This document shows positions 26,737 to 36,229 of a stretch of DNA of 64,000 nt, piece by piece. The notes under the pieces were generated by a model. That model was not told the DNA's origin. It saw only the letters and a list, made by a program, of their open reading frames with translations, and did no database searches. Numbering within the stretch: the stretch's first letter is position 1; every line of letters begins with the position of its first letter. Both the position numbers and the translations under genes were made by a program. Source of the stretch: Lachnospiraceae bacterium (lineage in GTDB: Bacteria > Bacillota > Clostridia > Lachnospirales > Lachnospiraceae); the NCBI GenBank assembly GCA_024690205.1, contig JAILCX010000021.1:1-64000 (forward strand), written 5' to 3'.

Positions 26737-29700
26737 TCGGCTCTCATCCTTTCGATAGCCTCTTCATTGGACAGTTTTTCAAGCTCCTTAACCTTAAAGC
26801 CCGGGCACTTCTCATCATAGATACATACTTCTTTGAACGAGCAGTATACACACGGATCACGATCACCAAGGACCGCGGGCTCAGCCGCTTTTTGTCCTGA
26901 AATGATCATTTCGGCCAGTCTTTTTATCAAAAGGTCGGTGTAATTCGATAATACCAGATAGTTATCTTGAGATATAACTTTTGACTTGCTGCTAAGTTCT
27001 CCGGATTTAAGCGTTCCTGCAGGTATAACCCTCGATGTTACGCTCCCGGCATCACCGGAAAGTGATCCGTCCAGGCATTCTATGATCTCACGGTTATTAC
27101 TTAATAATCCTTTGGGCCTAAGGAGTGACAGTATATCTTCTTCGATCTCCTCATCCGGAGTACCGGGATCTGCCTTTGAAAGGATCGGATCGTCTATATG
27201 GTAATAGAGCATGGCAGCCATAACCGGAATGCTGTCGGGATAACGGACCGAAAGCTGCCGCAGCGTCTCGCTCATGTAAACAGGCTGCTGTATCTGCAAT
27301 CCATATAACAGACTGCTCAGATCTATATCCTTGTTTCCGGATTTATAATCTATTATCTTAACGAAGAGCTTATCATCCTTTTTACAGATATCTATACGGT
27401 CGATCCTGCCCTTTATCTTCATCACCGTATCGTCAGGAAGCTTTATCTCCCTGCTAAAATCGGTCTCGAAGCCTTCGGGCACGAAGCTTCCGGATGACAG
27501 CTGTTCCTTAATCGTTTTGACCGTTCTGGTCATTATTCGCCTTATACGTTCCACGGTGTTCTTCTTGGAATAGCTGCTGTAAAGGATTGTCTTTCCGTAA
27601 GTGGCGCATACATCTTCAACCGTTTCATCAAGAGCATTCCGCGAAACGTCTTCGGGAACATCATTCCATGCGTATCCTTTTTTGGCTATCGCATCCGAGT
27701 AGCATTTGAGTATCTCATGATATACCGTACCAAGATCGCTTCGTTCGAACGAGAACTCATCTCTTTCCTGAAGCCTCATTCCATACCTCAGAAAATGAGC
27801 ATATTGGCATGCTGCAAGCTGTTCTAATCTGCTGACCGAATTAGTCAAAACGCTTCCGTATATCAGTTTTGCCAATTCTTTGGGCATCGGATCGTGTCCG
27901 TATTCAAAAAATGCCGCATTTTCAATCGTTTCTGCTTTTTCACAACTGTCGTTATTATTTTTAAGCAATGCACCGGTCGCAGCCAGTTCATCATTGCTCA
28001 TAAGGCTGTGGCCGTCATATGAGTATTCCCTTACCGCATCGGAATAATACTTGATTGCATCTTCATATCCGGTTATCTTGTCAAAGCACCTTTCATTTCC
28101 GGTAACTGCCGATACTTGGATAGCCGGAAAAAGGTCCTTTATCGTCCTTATGAGATAAGATTCCTTAAGCGCTTTACCGTCGTTCCCGGTCCTGCTGTAT
28201 GAAACATCAAGCCTCATGGAAGGCTTTGACATTATGGTATAAAGATAGAATCTCTGGGTATATATCTGCTCCCTAGGAGTGGGACTGAGTTCTATGTCCT
28301 TTTCCTTAAGGAATTCCCTGTCCATGTCGGAGATGATTCCGCCCCTGGAGTTTGCCATCGGGATATTGCCGTCATTTGCACCCATCAAAAACATGACTTT
28401 TATGTCGGAAGTTCTGCTTCTTGTGATATCACCGACCATCACGCGGTCGACTCCGGCAGGTATGCTTCCTATGTCTATTTCTTCGATGCCGGCCTCAAGT
28501 GTTTTTATGAATTCATCCAGTCCTATAGGGCTGTCTCCAAGAAGATCATCTATTTGACCTATAAGGTCAACAATCCTTGCACCTACCTGTCCGAATTCAG
28601 ATGCTTTTTCACGGTTACCCTCGGACTCGAAGTCTTCCTTCATCTTTAAAAGCTTATCTTCGATCTCGTTAATATCTATAAATTCAAGCAAAGCCCTGCA
28701 ATGATCAGATGCCGTCTTATGCTCCTTCAACAAAGGATCGAGCATTAATACAAAGCGCGATCTTATGGATTCGATCATCGAATCGGGATCATCTTCTTTT
28801 ATAGGATTCAGATAGGCTTTCTTTCCTTTTATGCCGTTAGCCAGGATATAATTATCAAATTCATCGATATCAAGAGCAGATATGCCGGTCAGGCCGCTCT
28901 TTAAAAAGTGAAATACGCTTCTGTATGAAAAATCTTCCTTCAATATATATAGAACGCTCTTTATAAATTCGGTAAAGGGATTGAGCATCAGCTTGTGATT
29001 TCTGTCTATAAAGAATGGGATGCCGTATATTCTGCCCATGTCCTCGAAGATATCGCAATATGAATCGGGATCAGCCACGACAACTGCCATGTCTTTATAA
29101 AGGCACTCGCCCGAAAGCGCAAGCGACCTTATCTTAAAGCATACGTCTCTTATCTCGTTTTCGATATTGTCACATTCGGTAAGATTAATGCTCTTAACTT
29201 CTTCTTTATAGGGGATGACGGGATATCTGAAAATGTGCTGCATAAGATGCTCCATTTCGGGGCTTTTGTTAAATCTTAATGCGTTTTCAAAAAGCACATC
29301 TTCATCCTGGACAACGTTTATTTCCTGCGAAAGCTTTTGGAGATTCAGTATGGTCTTCTTGCTCAGACAGAAAAGTTCCTGCTCGCCTTTGATCTTGTAA
29401 GGGTCCGATTTGATATCTACAGTTATTGAAATAATGACTTTTGAGGTCAACTCAAGCAAACGCTGTATTAATCTGTATTGTACGGGGGTGAACCCTGTGA
29501 ATCCATCGAGGATCACAACCGATCCTTTTATGATCTCGGAGTGTGTGACTGCATCAGTCAGCAGGCTTATCGTCTCTTCCGAGGTGATGTAATCATTCGA
29601 AATATATGAATTGAATGCGTTATATATTAATTTAATATCATGCAGTTTTGCCTGAAGCATTCCACGGGTTTGTGAAGCGTCTAACAAAACATCTGTTTTT

Positions 29701-30113
29701 TCCGGAGTGATGTCATACTGCTTGAATTCGGATATTACCGATTTGATCTCATGAATATATCCGATCTTGTCAAGGTTACCCGAAAGAACCGTAAGATCAT
29801 CTTTAACGGATGAAGCCACGGCTCTTAAAACAAGGCTCTTTCCCGTATCGTCAAGAACGCGCTTGTTGTTCATGTATCCGGTCTCTTCAAAAACCCTGTG
29901 AGCAAGACGTGAAAAGCTTAAAACATCAACGTTCATGATGCCCTTTGAAGGCGAATTCCGGACAAGTTCAAGCTGGGCCTGCATCGTGTATTGATCGGGA
30001 ACAAGAAAAAGAAAGTTCCGGTCACGGTCCTTTTTTGCCCATTCATTGACATCCTTATATAATTGTGTACTTTTGCCGGTTCCCGAACCGCCAAGATAAA
30101 ACTGTAAGCTCAT
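26727..30113 (-). CDS. addB: ATP-dependent helicase/nuclease subunit B
   Basis: AddB of 1128 residues pairs with AddA; it recognises Chi-like sites and degrades one strand. It has the Walker A GGSGTGKS at residues 8-15, a UvrD-like fold with inactive helicase motifs, and a C-terminal nuclease with VKIIDYKSGNKD. The iron-sulphur staple Cys residues occur in AACQYAHFLRYGMRL and, near 1088, in CVYCSFKEVC plus a further Cys. The ribosome-binding site is weak. A 23-base tandem duplication just before the ATG has altered the junction with the upstream aminopeptidase gene. Confidence 0.96.
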   Translation of the reverse strand: MSLQFYLGGSGTGKSTQLYKDVNEWAKKDRDRNFLFLVPDQYTMQAQLELVRNSPSKGIMNVDVLSFSRLAHRVFEETGYMNNKRVLDDTGKSLVLRAVASSVKDDLTVLSGNLDKIGYIHEIKSVISEFKQYDITPEKTDVLLDASQTRGMLQAKLHDIKLIYNAFNSYISNDYITSEETISLLTDAVTHSEIIKGSVVILDGFTGFTPVQYRLIQRLLELTSKVIISITVDIKSDPYKIKGEQELFCLSKKTILNLQKLSQEINVVQDEDVLFENALRFNKSPEMEHLMQHIFRYPVIPYKEEVKSINLTECDNIENEIRDVCFKIRSLALSGECLYKDMAVVVADPDSYCDIFEDMGRIYGIPFFIDRNHKLMLNPFTEFIKSVLYILKEDFSYRSVFHFLKSGLTGISALDIDEFDNYILANGIKGKKAYLNPIKEDDPDSMIESIRSRFVLMLDPLLKEHKTASDHCRALLEFIDINEIEDKLLKMKEDFESEGNREKASEFGQVGARIVDLIGQIDDLLGDSPIGLDEFIKTLEAGIEEIDIGSIPAGVDRVMVGDITRSRTSDIKVMFLMGANDGNIPMANSRGGIISDMDREFLKEKDIELSPTPREQIYTQRFYLYTIMSKPSMRLDVSYSRTGNDGKALKESYLIRTIKDLFPAIQVSAVTGNERCFDKITGYEDAIKYYSDAVREYSYDGHSLMSNDELAATGALLKNNNDSCEKAETIENAAFFEYGHDPMPKELAKLIYGSVLTNSVSRLEQLAACQYAHFLRYGMRLQERDEFSFERSDLGTVYHEILKCYSDAIAKKGYAWNDVPEDVSRNALDETVEDVCATYGKTILYSSYSKKNTVERIRRIMTRTVKTIKEQLSSGSFVPEGFETDFSREIKLPDDTVMKIKGRIDRIDICKKDDKLFVKIIDYKSGNKDIDLSSLLYGLQIQQPVYMSETLRQLSVRYPDSIPVMAAMLYYHIDDPILSKADPGTPDEEIEEDILSLLRPKGLLSNNREIIECLDGSLSGDAGSVTSRVIPAGTLKSGELSSKSKVISQDNYLVLSNYTDLLIKRLAEMIISGQKAAEPAVLGDRDPCVYCSFKEVCIYDEKCPGFKVKELEKLSNEEAIERMRAECQ

Positions 30114-30119
30114 CAGATA

Positions 30120-30165
30120 TTTTCCGTTCTGTGCTTCAGATCTTTTCCGTTCTGTGCTTCAGATA
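30120..30165. repeat. 23-base tandem duplication at the pepP/addB junction
   Basis: Two copies of a 23-base unit lie head to tail (30120-30142 and 30143-30165) and differ only in the last base. The repeat carries the aminopeptidase stop codon. Removing one copy would place that stop in TGATG overlap with the addB start. Confidence 0.92.
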
Positions 30166-31977
30166 TTTGATCTCATTTTCGTTAAGATATGGACTGAGTG
30201 TTTCAAGCACTCTCCTGTGGTAGTTATTAAGGTTATCCCTGTCTTCATCACTCATATATGCCGTATCTATCCCCTTAAGATCTATGGGAACCATAGTCAG
30301 GGGGTCAAACCTCAGGAATTGTCCGAACTCATTTTCCTTATCTTTAACGCAGAGTATGAGATTTTCGATCCTTATACCGTATTTGCCTTCGATATATATA
30401 CCCGGCTCATCCGAGGTTACCATTCCTTCTTCAAACACGGCATCCGACGAAGGATCTGCAGCGCGGTAACTTATCCTGTTTGGTCCCTCATGGACATTTA
30501 AAAGATATCCGACTCCGTGCCCTGTTCCATGATCAAAATCAAGTCCGTAATTCCATAACGGCTGTCTGGCAAATGTGTCGAGTGCGCTACCTCTTGCACC
30601 GTATTTGAACGTCGAATTGAGGAGTTTTAGCATTCCTATCGCAACTAAAGTATAATCCCGTTTTAATTTTGGGGGTATGTCTTTGAGTTCATCCTCACTG
30701 TAAAGAAGGTACGTCCTGGTAATATCCGTAGTCCCTTCAAGGTAGTGTCCGCCCGAATCAATGAGCAGCACTCCTCCTTTTTTGATCTCAGTGTTTGATT
30801 TATTGGAAGCACTGTAATGTACTATCGCAGCATTTTTACCATAGGCACATATCGTCTCAAAGCTGGGTCCTATAAACGAATCCGCCGTGCTCCTTATCTT
30901 AAGCAGCTTATCCGCAACGGATATCTCGTTAAGCGGCGTTTCATCTATTTGATCTCCACCTTCATCTTCCGGTATCCAAAAGCCAAGCCTTGTATCAAGC
31001 CATTTTTCGAATCTTACGATGGAAACGGCATCAAGTATATGGGCCTTTTTTATATTTTCTCTCTCGATCGTGTTCTTTACAGCCTTCATGATATTTGAGG
31101 GAGTGGGACTGTCTATGAGTTCACATTTCTTATCATCAAGGATAGTATATATCCTGTAATTGCAATCCTTACTGTCAAATAATACGGTATCTCCGGTCCG
31201 TATTATTGTACTTTGTTCAAGTTCTTTGTAAAAATCTTCGTATTTTCTTACGGTGACGCCGTTTTTACCAAGATAGGCACGGATATCTTCATCTCCTATA
31301 TTTGCATAAAGGAATATCTCATCTTCCCTTATCACCAAATATGAATAAAACAAAGGACAGTATTCTATATCCGATCCCCGGAGATTAAGTATCCAGGCGA
31401 TGTTATCAAGGGATGATACTATATTTGCAAAAGCTCCCTTTTTATTCATCACATCCCTTATTCTTTTTATCTTGGAAGAAAGCGACTCTCCGCTGTATCT
31501 TTCATCAAGCATCGTGACGGGATTAAAAACGATCCGGGGTCTTTCAGGCCACGCGCTTTCGCTTATAAAAATGTCCTTGCAATCACCCGGGTGGTCGGCC
31601 AGGAATCCCATTCCTTCACTTACGGTAAATAATGAAGGATCAAATCCAAGCTTTGATCCTGCCGGGCATATGCTTTTTAGGTGTTCCCGAAGCTTCGGGA
31701 CGCCTTTTTGACCGGATCTCATAAGAGTGATGCCGGTTCCCTGAAGCTCTTCTTTTGCCTGGATAAAATACCTTCCGTCGGTATAAAGCCAGGCATCAGT
31801 CAAGGACACGATGAGTGTTCCCGCAGATCCCGTAAATCCGGAAAAATACTCGCGTGCTTTAAAATGCGGGGCGACATATTCGCTGTTATGACAGTCAGAG
31901 GTAGGAATGACCGTTACGTCTATTCCTACCTCCTTCATTTGATCTCTTAATACTGATAATCTTTCTTTAACGTTCAT
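30136..31977 (-). CDS. Aminopeptidase P family (Xaa-Pro aminopeptidase)
   Basis: This M24B metallopeptidase has 613 residues, the long three-domain form. Two creatinase-like N-terminal domains cover about 1-300. The catalytic pita-bread domain covers about 305-560, with metal ligands in DSGGHYLEGTTDITRTY, DHGTGHGVGYLLNVHEGP and TSDEPGIYIEGKYGIRIEN. A C-terminal extension ends in LKHRTEKI. It removes N-terminal residues next to proline and is probably cytoplasmic (no signal peptide). The ATG at 31977 has AAAGG six bases upstream and avoids overlapping ridA; a longer frame to 32022 is rejected. The last two codons differ from the likely ancestral form because of the tandem duplication. Confidence 0.92.
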   Translation of the reverse strand: MNVKERLSVLRDQMKEVGIDVTVIPTSDCHNSEYVAPHFKAREYFSGFTGSAGTLIVSLTDAWLYTDGRYFIQAKEELQGTGITLMRSGQKGVPKLREHLKSICPAGSKLGFDPSLFTVSEGMGFLADHPGDCKDIFISESAWPERPRIVFNPVTMLDERYSGESLSSKIKRIRDVMNKKGAFANIVSSLDNIAWILNLRGSDIEYCPLFYSYLVIREDEIFLYANIGDEDIRAYLGKNGVTVRKYEDFYKELEQSTIIRTGDTVLFDSKDCNYRIYTILDDKKCELIDSPTPSNIMKAVKNTIERENIKKAHILDAVSIVRFEKWLDTRLGFWIPEDEGGDQIDETPLNEISVADKLLKIRSTADSFIGPSFETICAYGKNAAIVHYSASNKSNTEIKKGGVLLIDSGGHYLEGTTDITRTYLLYSEDELKDIPPKLKRDYTLVAIGMLKLLNSTFKYGARGSALDTFARQPLWNYGLDFDHGTGHGVGYLLNVHEGPNRISYRAADPSSDAVFEEGMVTSDEPGIYIEGKYGIRIENLILCVKDKENEFGQFLRFDPLTMVPIDLKGIDTAYMSDEDRDNLNNYHRRVLETLSPYLNENEIKYLKHRTEKI

Positions 31978-31991
31978 GAATACCTTTTGGT

Positions 31992-32363
31992 TTAAACCAC
32001 TGCTATGACCTCTACCTCGCAAAGGACATTCTTGGGAAGAGTCTTTACCGCTACACAGCTTCTTGCGGGCTTTGAAACAAAATACTGCTCATATACGGCA
32101 TTAAAAGCAGCAAAATCGTTCATGTCAGCAAGGAAACAGGTTGTTTTTACGACATTCTCGAAGTTTGTCCCGGCTGCTTTTAATATCTCACCCGCATTCT
32201 TTATCGCCTGATGAGCCTGAGCGGTGATATCACCGGTTTCAAGTTCTCCGGTCTCGGGTATGATAGGTATCTGTCCTGATGCATAAAGCATGTTTCCGGC
32301 AACTATTCCCTGTGAGTAAGGTCCTATCGCAGCCGGTGCTTTGGGTGTTGAAATTGTTTTCAT
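31992..32363 (-). CDS. ridA: RidA family reactive-intermediate deaminase
   Basis: A protein of 123 residues with the family start KAPAAIGPYSQGIVAGNMLYASGQIP. The substrate-binding Arg is in ARSCVAVKTLPKNVLCEVEVIAV near residue 105. RidA hydrolyses reactive enamine/imine products of threonine and serine dehydratases, protecting PLP enzymes. It starts behind AAAGGAG and lies 14 bases before pepP in the same direction. Confidence 0.93.
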   Translation of the reverse strand: MKTISTPKAPAAIGPYSQGIVAGNMLYASGQIPIIPETGELETGDITAQAHQAIKNAGEILKAAGTNFENVVKTTCFLADMNDFAAFNAVYEQYFVSKPARSCVAVKTLPKNVLCEVEVIAVV

Positions 32364-32384
32364 AAAGTCTCCTTTCTTAGCCGG

Positions 32385-32615
32385 TCACTCGTCAAATCCT
32401 ACCGTAACGTAGAATCCTCTTGGGCTTTGAGTGATCGAAAGCACTTTCCCTTTCAGATTTGTGAGTCTTTCACCAAACGGGATATTCCCTGACATAGCCA
32501 AAGAAGGGTCTATGGTGTAGTAGCAGCATCTGGGGAGTAGCCCCTCCGTAACGCTCACCTCATCCCCTTCATTAAGAAGGCCTTCCCGTTCCATTTTAAA
32601 CATCATTTCTCTCAT
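32385..32615 (-). CDS. Small protein of unknown function
   Basis: A predicted 76-residue soluble protein with no recognised family. It has a charged N-terminus, an adjacent Cys pair (RCCYYTIDPS), and a C-terminal strand-rich stretch (GKVLSITQSPRGFYVTVGFDE) that looks like a small beta-barrel end. It is 21 bases upstream of ridA and on the same strand, so it is probably part of that transcript. The start is uncertain: ATGs at codons 1, 4, 5 and 8 are all possible and none has a strong ribosome-binding site. Confidence 0.6.
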   Translation of the reverse strand: MREMMFKMEREGLLNEGDEVSVTEGLLPRCCYYTIDPSLAMSGNIPFGERLTNLKGKVLSITQSPRGFYVTVGFDE

Positions 32616-32675
32616 AGTATCGCGTGTAATTCAAATCGTGATTTAATGTTTTTCGTGTCAATTCAGCGTATTTAC

Positions 32676-33764
32676 TTACTTCTTAAAGAAGAACTGCATG
32701 ATCACCGGGTCATGATCAGAATATCTGTAGTCCCACTTTGCATTGGTGTAGTAGTTAACTCTTATATTATCCGATATTATGAATCCGTCTATCGTCGTAG
32801 TGTACGTCGTCTGCTCATTATAAGGTTCGTTAGCGTTTCTGCACGAATCATGTAATACAGACTCCGGAAGAGCATAATCTATAGCCATCTTAAATCCGCC
32901 GGGGAGCTCCTCCCTCGGGAATCTCTGGGCCCATGTATAATCATTTTCGTCAGTTTTATCCCTCAGGCAATGGTTAAAGTCGCCTCCGCAGATAACGTAA
33001 TTGCCAAGCTTGTATTCGGTAGCCATGTCCTTAAAAAGCATGTCAAGCTGGGCTTTCCTTATCTCGGGATCGTCCGCATATGCCGACAGATGAACATTGA
33101 AAAGGCACAGCGTCTTTTCATTATCAAGACGGACCTTTGAGACACTGTAGCATCTGTCGTAATCAAAGAACTTACTGAAATCCTTGGCTATGGGAAGAGA
33201 TCTTCGTACAGCGCTTACGATCTTTCCGGCTGAATACGTCACTATGGCGGATTTGTTTTTTCCGGAAGGTTCAAGTGGCGGATAGAACATGAACGTCGAA
33301 TCATAGCATACGGCCGAGTCATAATAATATCCGCGAAGGAATCTGTTTATGACTTCAACCTCATCTACGTGATAGGTCCTTGTTCCGTCAAGATCAACCT
33401 CCTGAAGGAAAACAAAGTCGGCATCCGACCTGTTAATAACACCTGCTATCTCACAGATGTTTGCTATAAGGCTCTCCTGTGATTTGGCCCAGACCTCATC
33501 TCCTCCGTCCATAAAGGAACTGTAGTCCCTGGTATAAGCACCGAATCCGATGTTATAGGTCATTATATTATACGCTTTATCGGTATCAAGGGCGTTCGCA
33601 TCTTCCCTGAAATACGAATATTCCCCTACCAGTGCGGTTTCAAGATACTGATTATCCGGTATCCTCTTATATCCTATGAATACGTATGCCACATATGCAG
33701 CAGCCACCACCAGTATGATAATAAGGGCAATAAGTATTCTTTTTAAGATCTTTTTCTTCTTCAT
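32676..33764 (-). CDS. Endonuclease/exonuclease/phosphatase (EEP) family protein, membrane-anchored
   Basis: The protein has 362 residues. An N-terminal membrane helix (about 9-30) anchors it, with the domain outside. EEP-fold motifs are present: NIMTYNIGFG, FVFLQEVDLDG with the catalytic Glu, VICGGDFNHC with Asp/Asn, and YRYSDHDPVIMQF with the terminal His. EEP enzymes cleave phosphodiester or phosphomonoester bonds (nucleases, sphingomyelinases, phosphoinositide phosphatases); the extracellular position favours a lipid or nucleotide substrate. It starts 6 bases after the SGNH gene in the MBOAT cluster. The substrate is unknown. Confidence 0.85.
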   Translation of the reverse strand: MKKKKILKRILIALIIILVVAAAYVAYVFIGYKRIPDNQYLETALVGEYSYFREDANALDTDKAYNIMTYNIGFGAYTRDYSSFMDGGDEVWAKSQESLIANICEIAGVINRSDADFVFLQEVDLDGTRTYHVDEVEVINRFLRGYYYDSAVCYDSTFMFYPPLEPSGKNKSAIVTYSAGKIVSAVRRSLPIAKDFSKFFDYDRCYSVSKVRLDNEKTLCLFNVHLSAYADDPEIRKAQLDMLFKDMATEYKLGNYVICGGDFNHCLRDKTDENDYTWAQRFPREELPGGFKMAIDYALPESVLHDSCRNANEPYNEQTTYTTTIDGFIISDNIRVNYYTNAKWDYRYSDHDPVIMQFFFKK

Positions 33765-33770
33765 AAGCTT

Positions 33771-34841
33771 TTATAAAACGCCATGTTCCATGAGGTATTC
33801 TTCAACTATCGAATTTGAGGCTCCCATAAGGTGAAGGTGATCGCCCCTTAGGTCATCCCTCAGATATCCGTCCTCGTCGCAAACGGCCTCATTAATATTA
33901 ATATAGAAGAATACTTCATTGTCCGCAAGCGTGGCGATCGCATTATTTCTTCCGAGTATGTTCGTATTGTTGAAAACCTTGTCGGAATCGCTTCTTTCCC
34001 GATCTATGTTCATTATGGAAAGTATGAATATCTTTGCCTCCGGCTCCAGTTCATGAAGACGGTTAATAACTTCTTCATACTCACCTATAAAGTCTTCCGT
34101 GGTCCCCGTTCCAAGCTCATTTACTCCGACCATGATATAGATCTTGCCGTAGTCCTTGCTCTTAAGGGCTTTTTCGACCCCGCCCTTTCCTCTGAAGTCG
34201 GAAGAAAAGACTTTTGAGATCGTAAGTGATGTCTCACAGCGAAAATCCGCATGTTCGTTAAGTTCCGTGTAATCCCTCAATCCAACCATACGCGAATCAC
34301 CGATAAAGAGCGCATCGTCGAAATATTCAAGTTCCACCTTTGAAAACTCATATTCCGCCGCCCGAAGTACGCCGATATCTCCGTATATGTCCGCCGAAAT
34401 GTGGTTTATATATTCATCATATGTACTTTCCCTTAAGGGCTCTATCTTTCCCTTGGGATATTTTGACTCGGGTGTGGGTTCTATTGTCGGAGCGGGTGTG
34501 GATTGCGGTTTTGGAGTGTTTTGAGGCGTTGCCGTGGGTGAAGGGGTCGCCCCGGAAGATGTATCTTCATCATCCCCCGATCCCTGTGATCTTTTTAACA
34601 GTTCTTCTTCCTTTTGCTTTTTAAGCGATGAAGCCTCAAGCTGCCTTGATCTTTCATTGCTGTCAAAGACTTCCCAGGGGTATATCCCGTTATTTATCCC
34701 CGTAAACACCTTGGAAAGAACGGGTGCTTTAACAATGTCATGCTCTTCGTTTGCATAAACACCCATACTTCCGATTATTCCCAATATTTCGAATACTGCG
34801 ATCGATATTAAAAGTGCGATCAAAAACGGTGTCTTTTTCAT
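33771..34841 (-). CDS. SGNH/GDSL-like protein, membrane-anchored, partner of MBOAT
   Basis: The protein has 356 residues. An N-terminal membrane helix (about 7-28) is followed by a charged helix and a Pro/Thr-rich spacer (about 95-128, with PSPTATPQNTPKP). The SGNH domain (about 180-350) shows LFIGDSRMVGLRDY with the nucleophile Ser, MVGVNELG, and a C-terminal DDLRGDHLHL supplying Asp/His. Such proteins paired with an MBOAT transporter-acyltransferase usually attach O-acetyl groups to cell-wall or exported polysaccharides. It begins 17 bases after the MBOAT gene. Polymer and acyl group are not determined. Confidence 0.85.
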   Translation of the reverse strand: MKKTPFLIALLISIAVFEILGIIGSMGVYANEEHDIVKAPVLSKVFTGINNGIYPWEVFDSNERSRQLEASSLKKQKEEELLKRSQGSGDDEDTSSGATPSPTATPQNTPKPQSTPAPTIEPTPESKYPKGKIEPLRESTYDEYINHISADIYGDIGVLRAAEYEFSKVELEYFDDALFIGDSRMVGLRDYTELNEHADFRCETSLTISKVFSSDFRGKGGVEKALKSKDYGKIYIMVGVNELGTGTTEDFIGEYEEVINRLHELEPEAKIFILSIMNIDRERSDSDKVFNNTNILGRNNAIATLADNEVFFYININEAVCDEDGYLRDDLRGDHLHLMGASNSIVEEYLMEHGVL

Positions 34842-34858
34842 TTCTTCCCTGCTAAGAT

Positions 34859-36229
34859 CTAAAAATGCAGATACATAAAAGGATTCCGGGCTCGCGTCGT
34901 TCCAAAATAGACTGCGATCCAGAAAAGTATTATAAGTCCTGCCGTGGCAGCCGGACTTTTAGCGTGTTTTTTTAAGTACCCGGTAACCTTGGGTATGCAA
35001 AGGACTATGCACAAAAGGAACATCCACCAGTAGTCATAAAGATAATTGAAGATATCAGATCTGTTGACCACGGAAGGCGTTCCGAAAAACGGGAATAGTC
35101 TCCCAAAATATACCGGAAGCTCCCTTAGATCCGTGATGGCAAACACGACCCAGCTAAGCGGAATAAGAAAGATAACGTAAATGTTTCCCAAGACCGGAAG
35201 TTTGGTCAGCTTTTTCCCGTAAAGGAGCTTTTCGAGTATGATAAAACACCCAAGCACTGCTCCCCAGATAATAAAATTTAAGCCGTTCCCGTGCCATATT
35301 CCCGTAAGGATCCATACAATGGCGAGGTTTAAGCACATCCTGCTTTTTTTACACCTCGAGCCTCCCATCGGGAAATAAACATAATCCCTGAAGAAGCTTC
35401 CAAGTGTCATGTGCCACCTTCGGTAAAACTCCGAAACGGTCTTTGAAGCGTAAGGGTCGTTAAAGTTTTCGATAAAATCAAACCCCAGAGCGACCATTAT
35501 TCCGGATGCCATAAGGGAATAGCCCCAGAAATCAAAGTATAATTCAAATGAATAGGCAAAGGCACCAAGCCACGCAAGAGGTGTTGAAATGCTCTCATAG
35601 CCATACATCTTTATGTCGTTCCACAAAATCCCTATCCTGTCAGCCAGTATAACCTTCATAGCAAGGCCTGAAACAAAACATCTTAAGCCGTCCTCAAGCC
35701 TTTCCCACGAAAAGGTCTTTTCATAACCGAAATCACCCTCTTCGTATCTCATTATCGGGCCCTGCGCTATCTGGGGGAAAAGCGAAAAATAGGTCGCAAT
35801 CTCGCCAAAGCCTGCGCTTCTTGGAACTTTGCCCCTGTAAACATCAGCCTGAAATGAGATCATCTTAAATATATAAAAGCTGAGTCCCAAAGGAAGGTAG
35901 GCGTTGTTTAAAAACACAGCCCTGCCTTTAAAGAACGCCAGGACCGCAACATTTAATACAACGCCTGCAATAAGGCACATCTTCTTGTGCCTTACCACAT
36001 ATTCGTCTCCCTTGTGAAGTTTGGAGCGGAATGAATAACTGGCAAAAAGATAGTTGACCCAGATAAGAGCCATCAAAAGTATGACGAAAAAGCCCTCGCC
36101 AAAGGCATAGAATACCAAAGAACCAAACAAAAGCACGTATTGCCTGTACTTTGCCGGAACAAGATAATAAACGATCAAAAACAAAGGTAAAAATCTGAAT
36201 ATAAAAGCCGTATCCGTAAAACTAATCAT
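34859..36229 (-). CDS. MBOAT-family membrane O-acyltransferase (DltB/AlgI-like)
   Basis: The protein has 456 residues with about ten to eleven hydrophobic segments. It shows the family pattern: an N-terminal FRFLPLFLIVYYLVPAKYR, PLGLSFYIFKMISFQ, the FYRRWHMTLGSFFRDYVYFP stretch, and the catalytic His in IWHGNGLNFIIWG near residue 312. The family moves acyl groups across the membrane for transfer to extracellular polymers. It overlaps the upstream DUF6062-like gene by 8 bases and precedes the SGNH partner. DltB itself is less likely because dltA and dltC are absent; alginate-type O-acetylation machinery is the closer model. Confidence 0.92.
   Translation of the reverse strand: MISFTDTAFIFRFLPLFLIVYYLVPAKYRQYVLLFGSLVFYAFGEGFFVILLMALIWVNYLFASYSFRSKLHKGDEYVVRHKKMCLIAGVVLNVAVLAFFKGRAVFLNNAYLPLGLSFYIFKMISFQADVYRGKVPRSAGFGEIATYFSLFPQIAQGPIMRYEEGDFGYEKTFSWERLEDGLRCFVSGLAMKVILADRIGILWNDIKMYGYESISTPLAWLGAFAYSFELYFDFWGYSLMASGIMVALGFDFIENFNDPYASKTVSEFYRRWHMTLGSFFRDYVYFPMGGSRCKKSRMCLNLAIVWILTGIWHGNGLNFIIWGAVLGCFIILEKLLYGKKLTKLPVLGNIYVIFLIPLSWVVFAITDLRELPVYFGRLFPFFGTPSVVNRSDIFNYLYDYWWMFLLCIVLCIPKVTGYLKKHAKSPAATAGLIILFWIAVYFGTTRARNPFMYLHF

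Noticed and set aside
31978..32022. N-terminal extension of aminopeptidase P
   Set aside because: It would overlap ridA and lacks a Shine-Dalgarno sequence. The ATG at 31977 has one and matches the family start.
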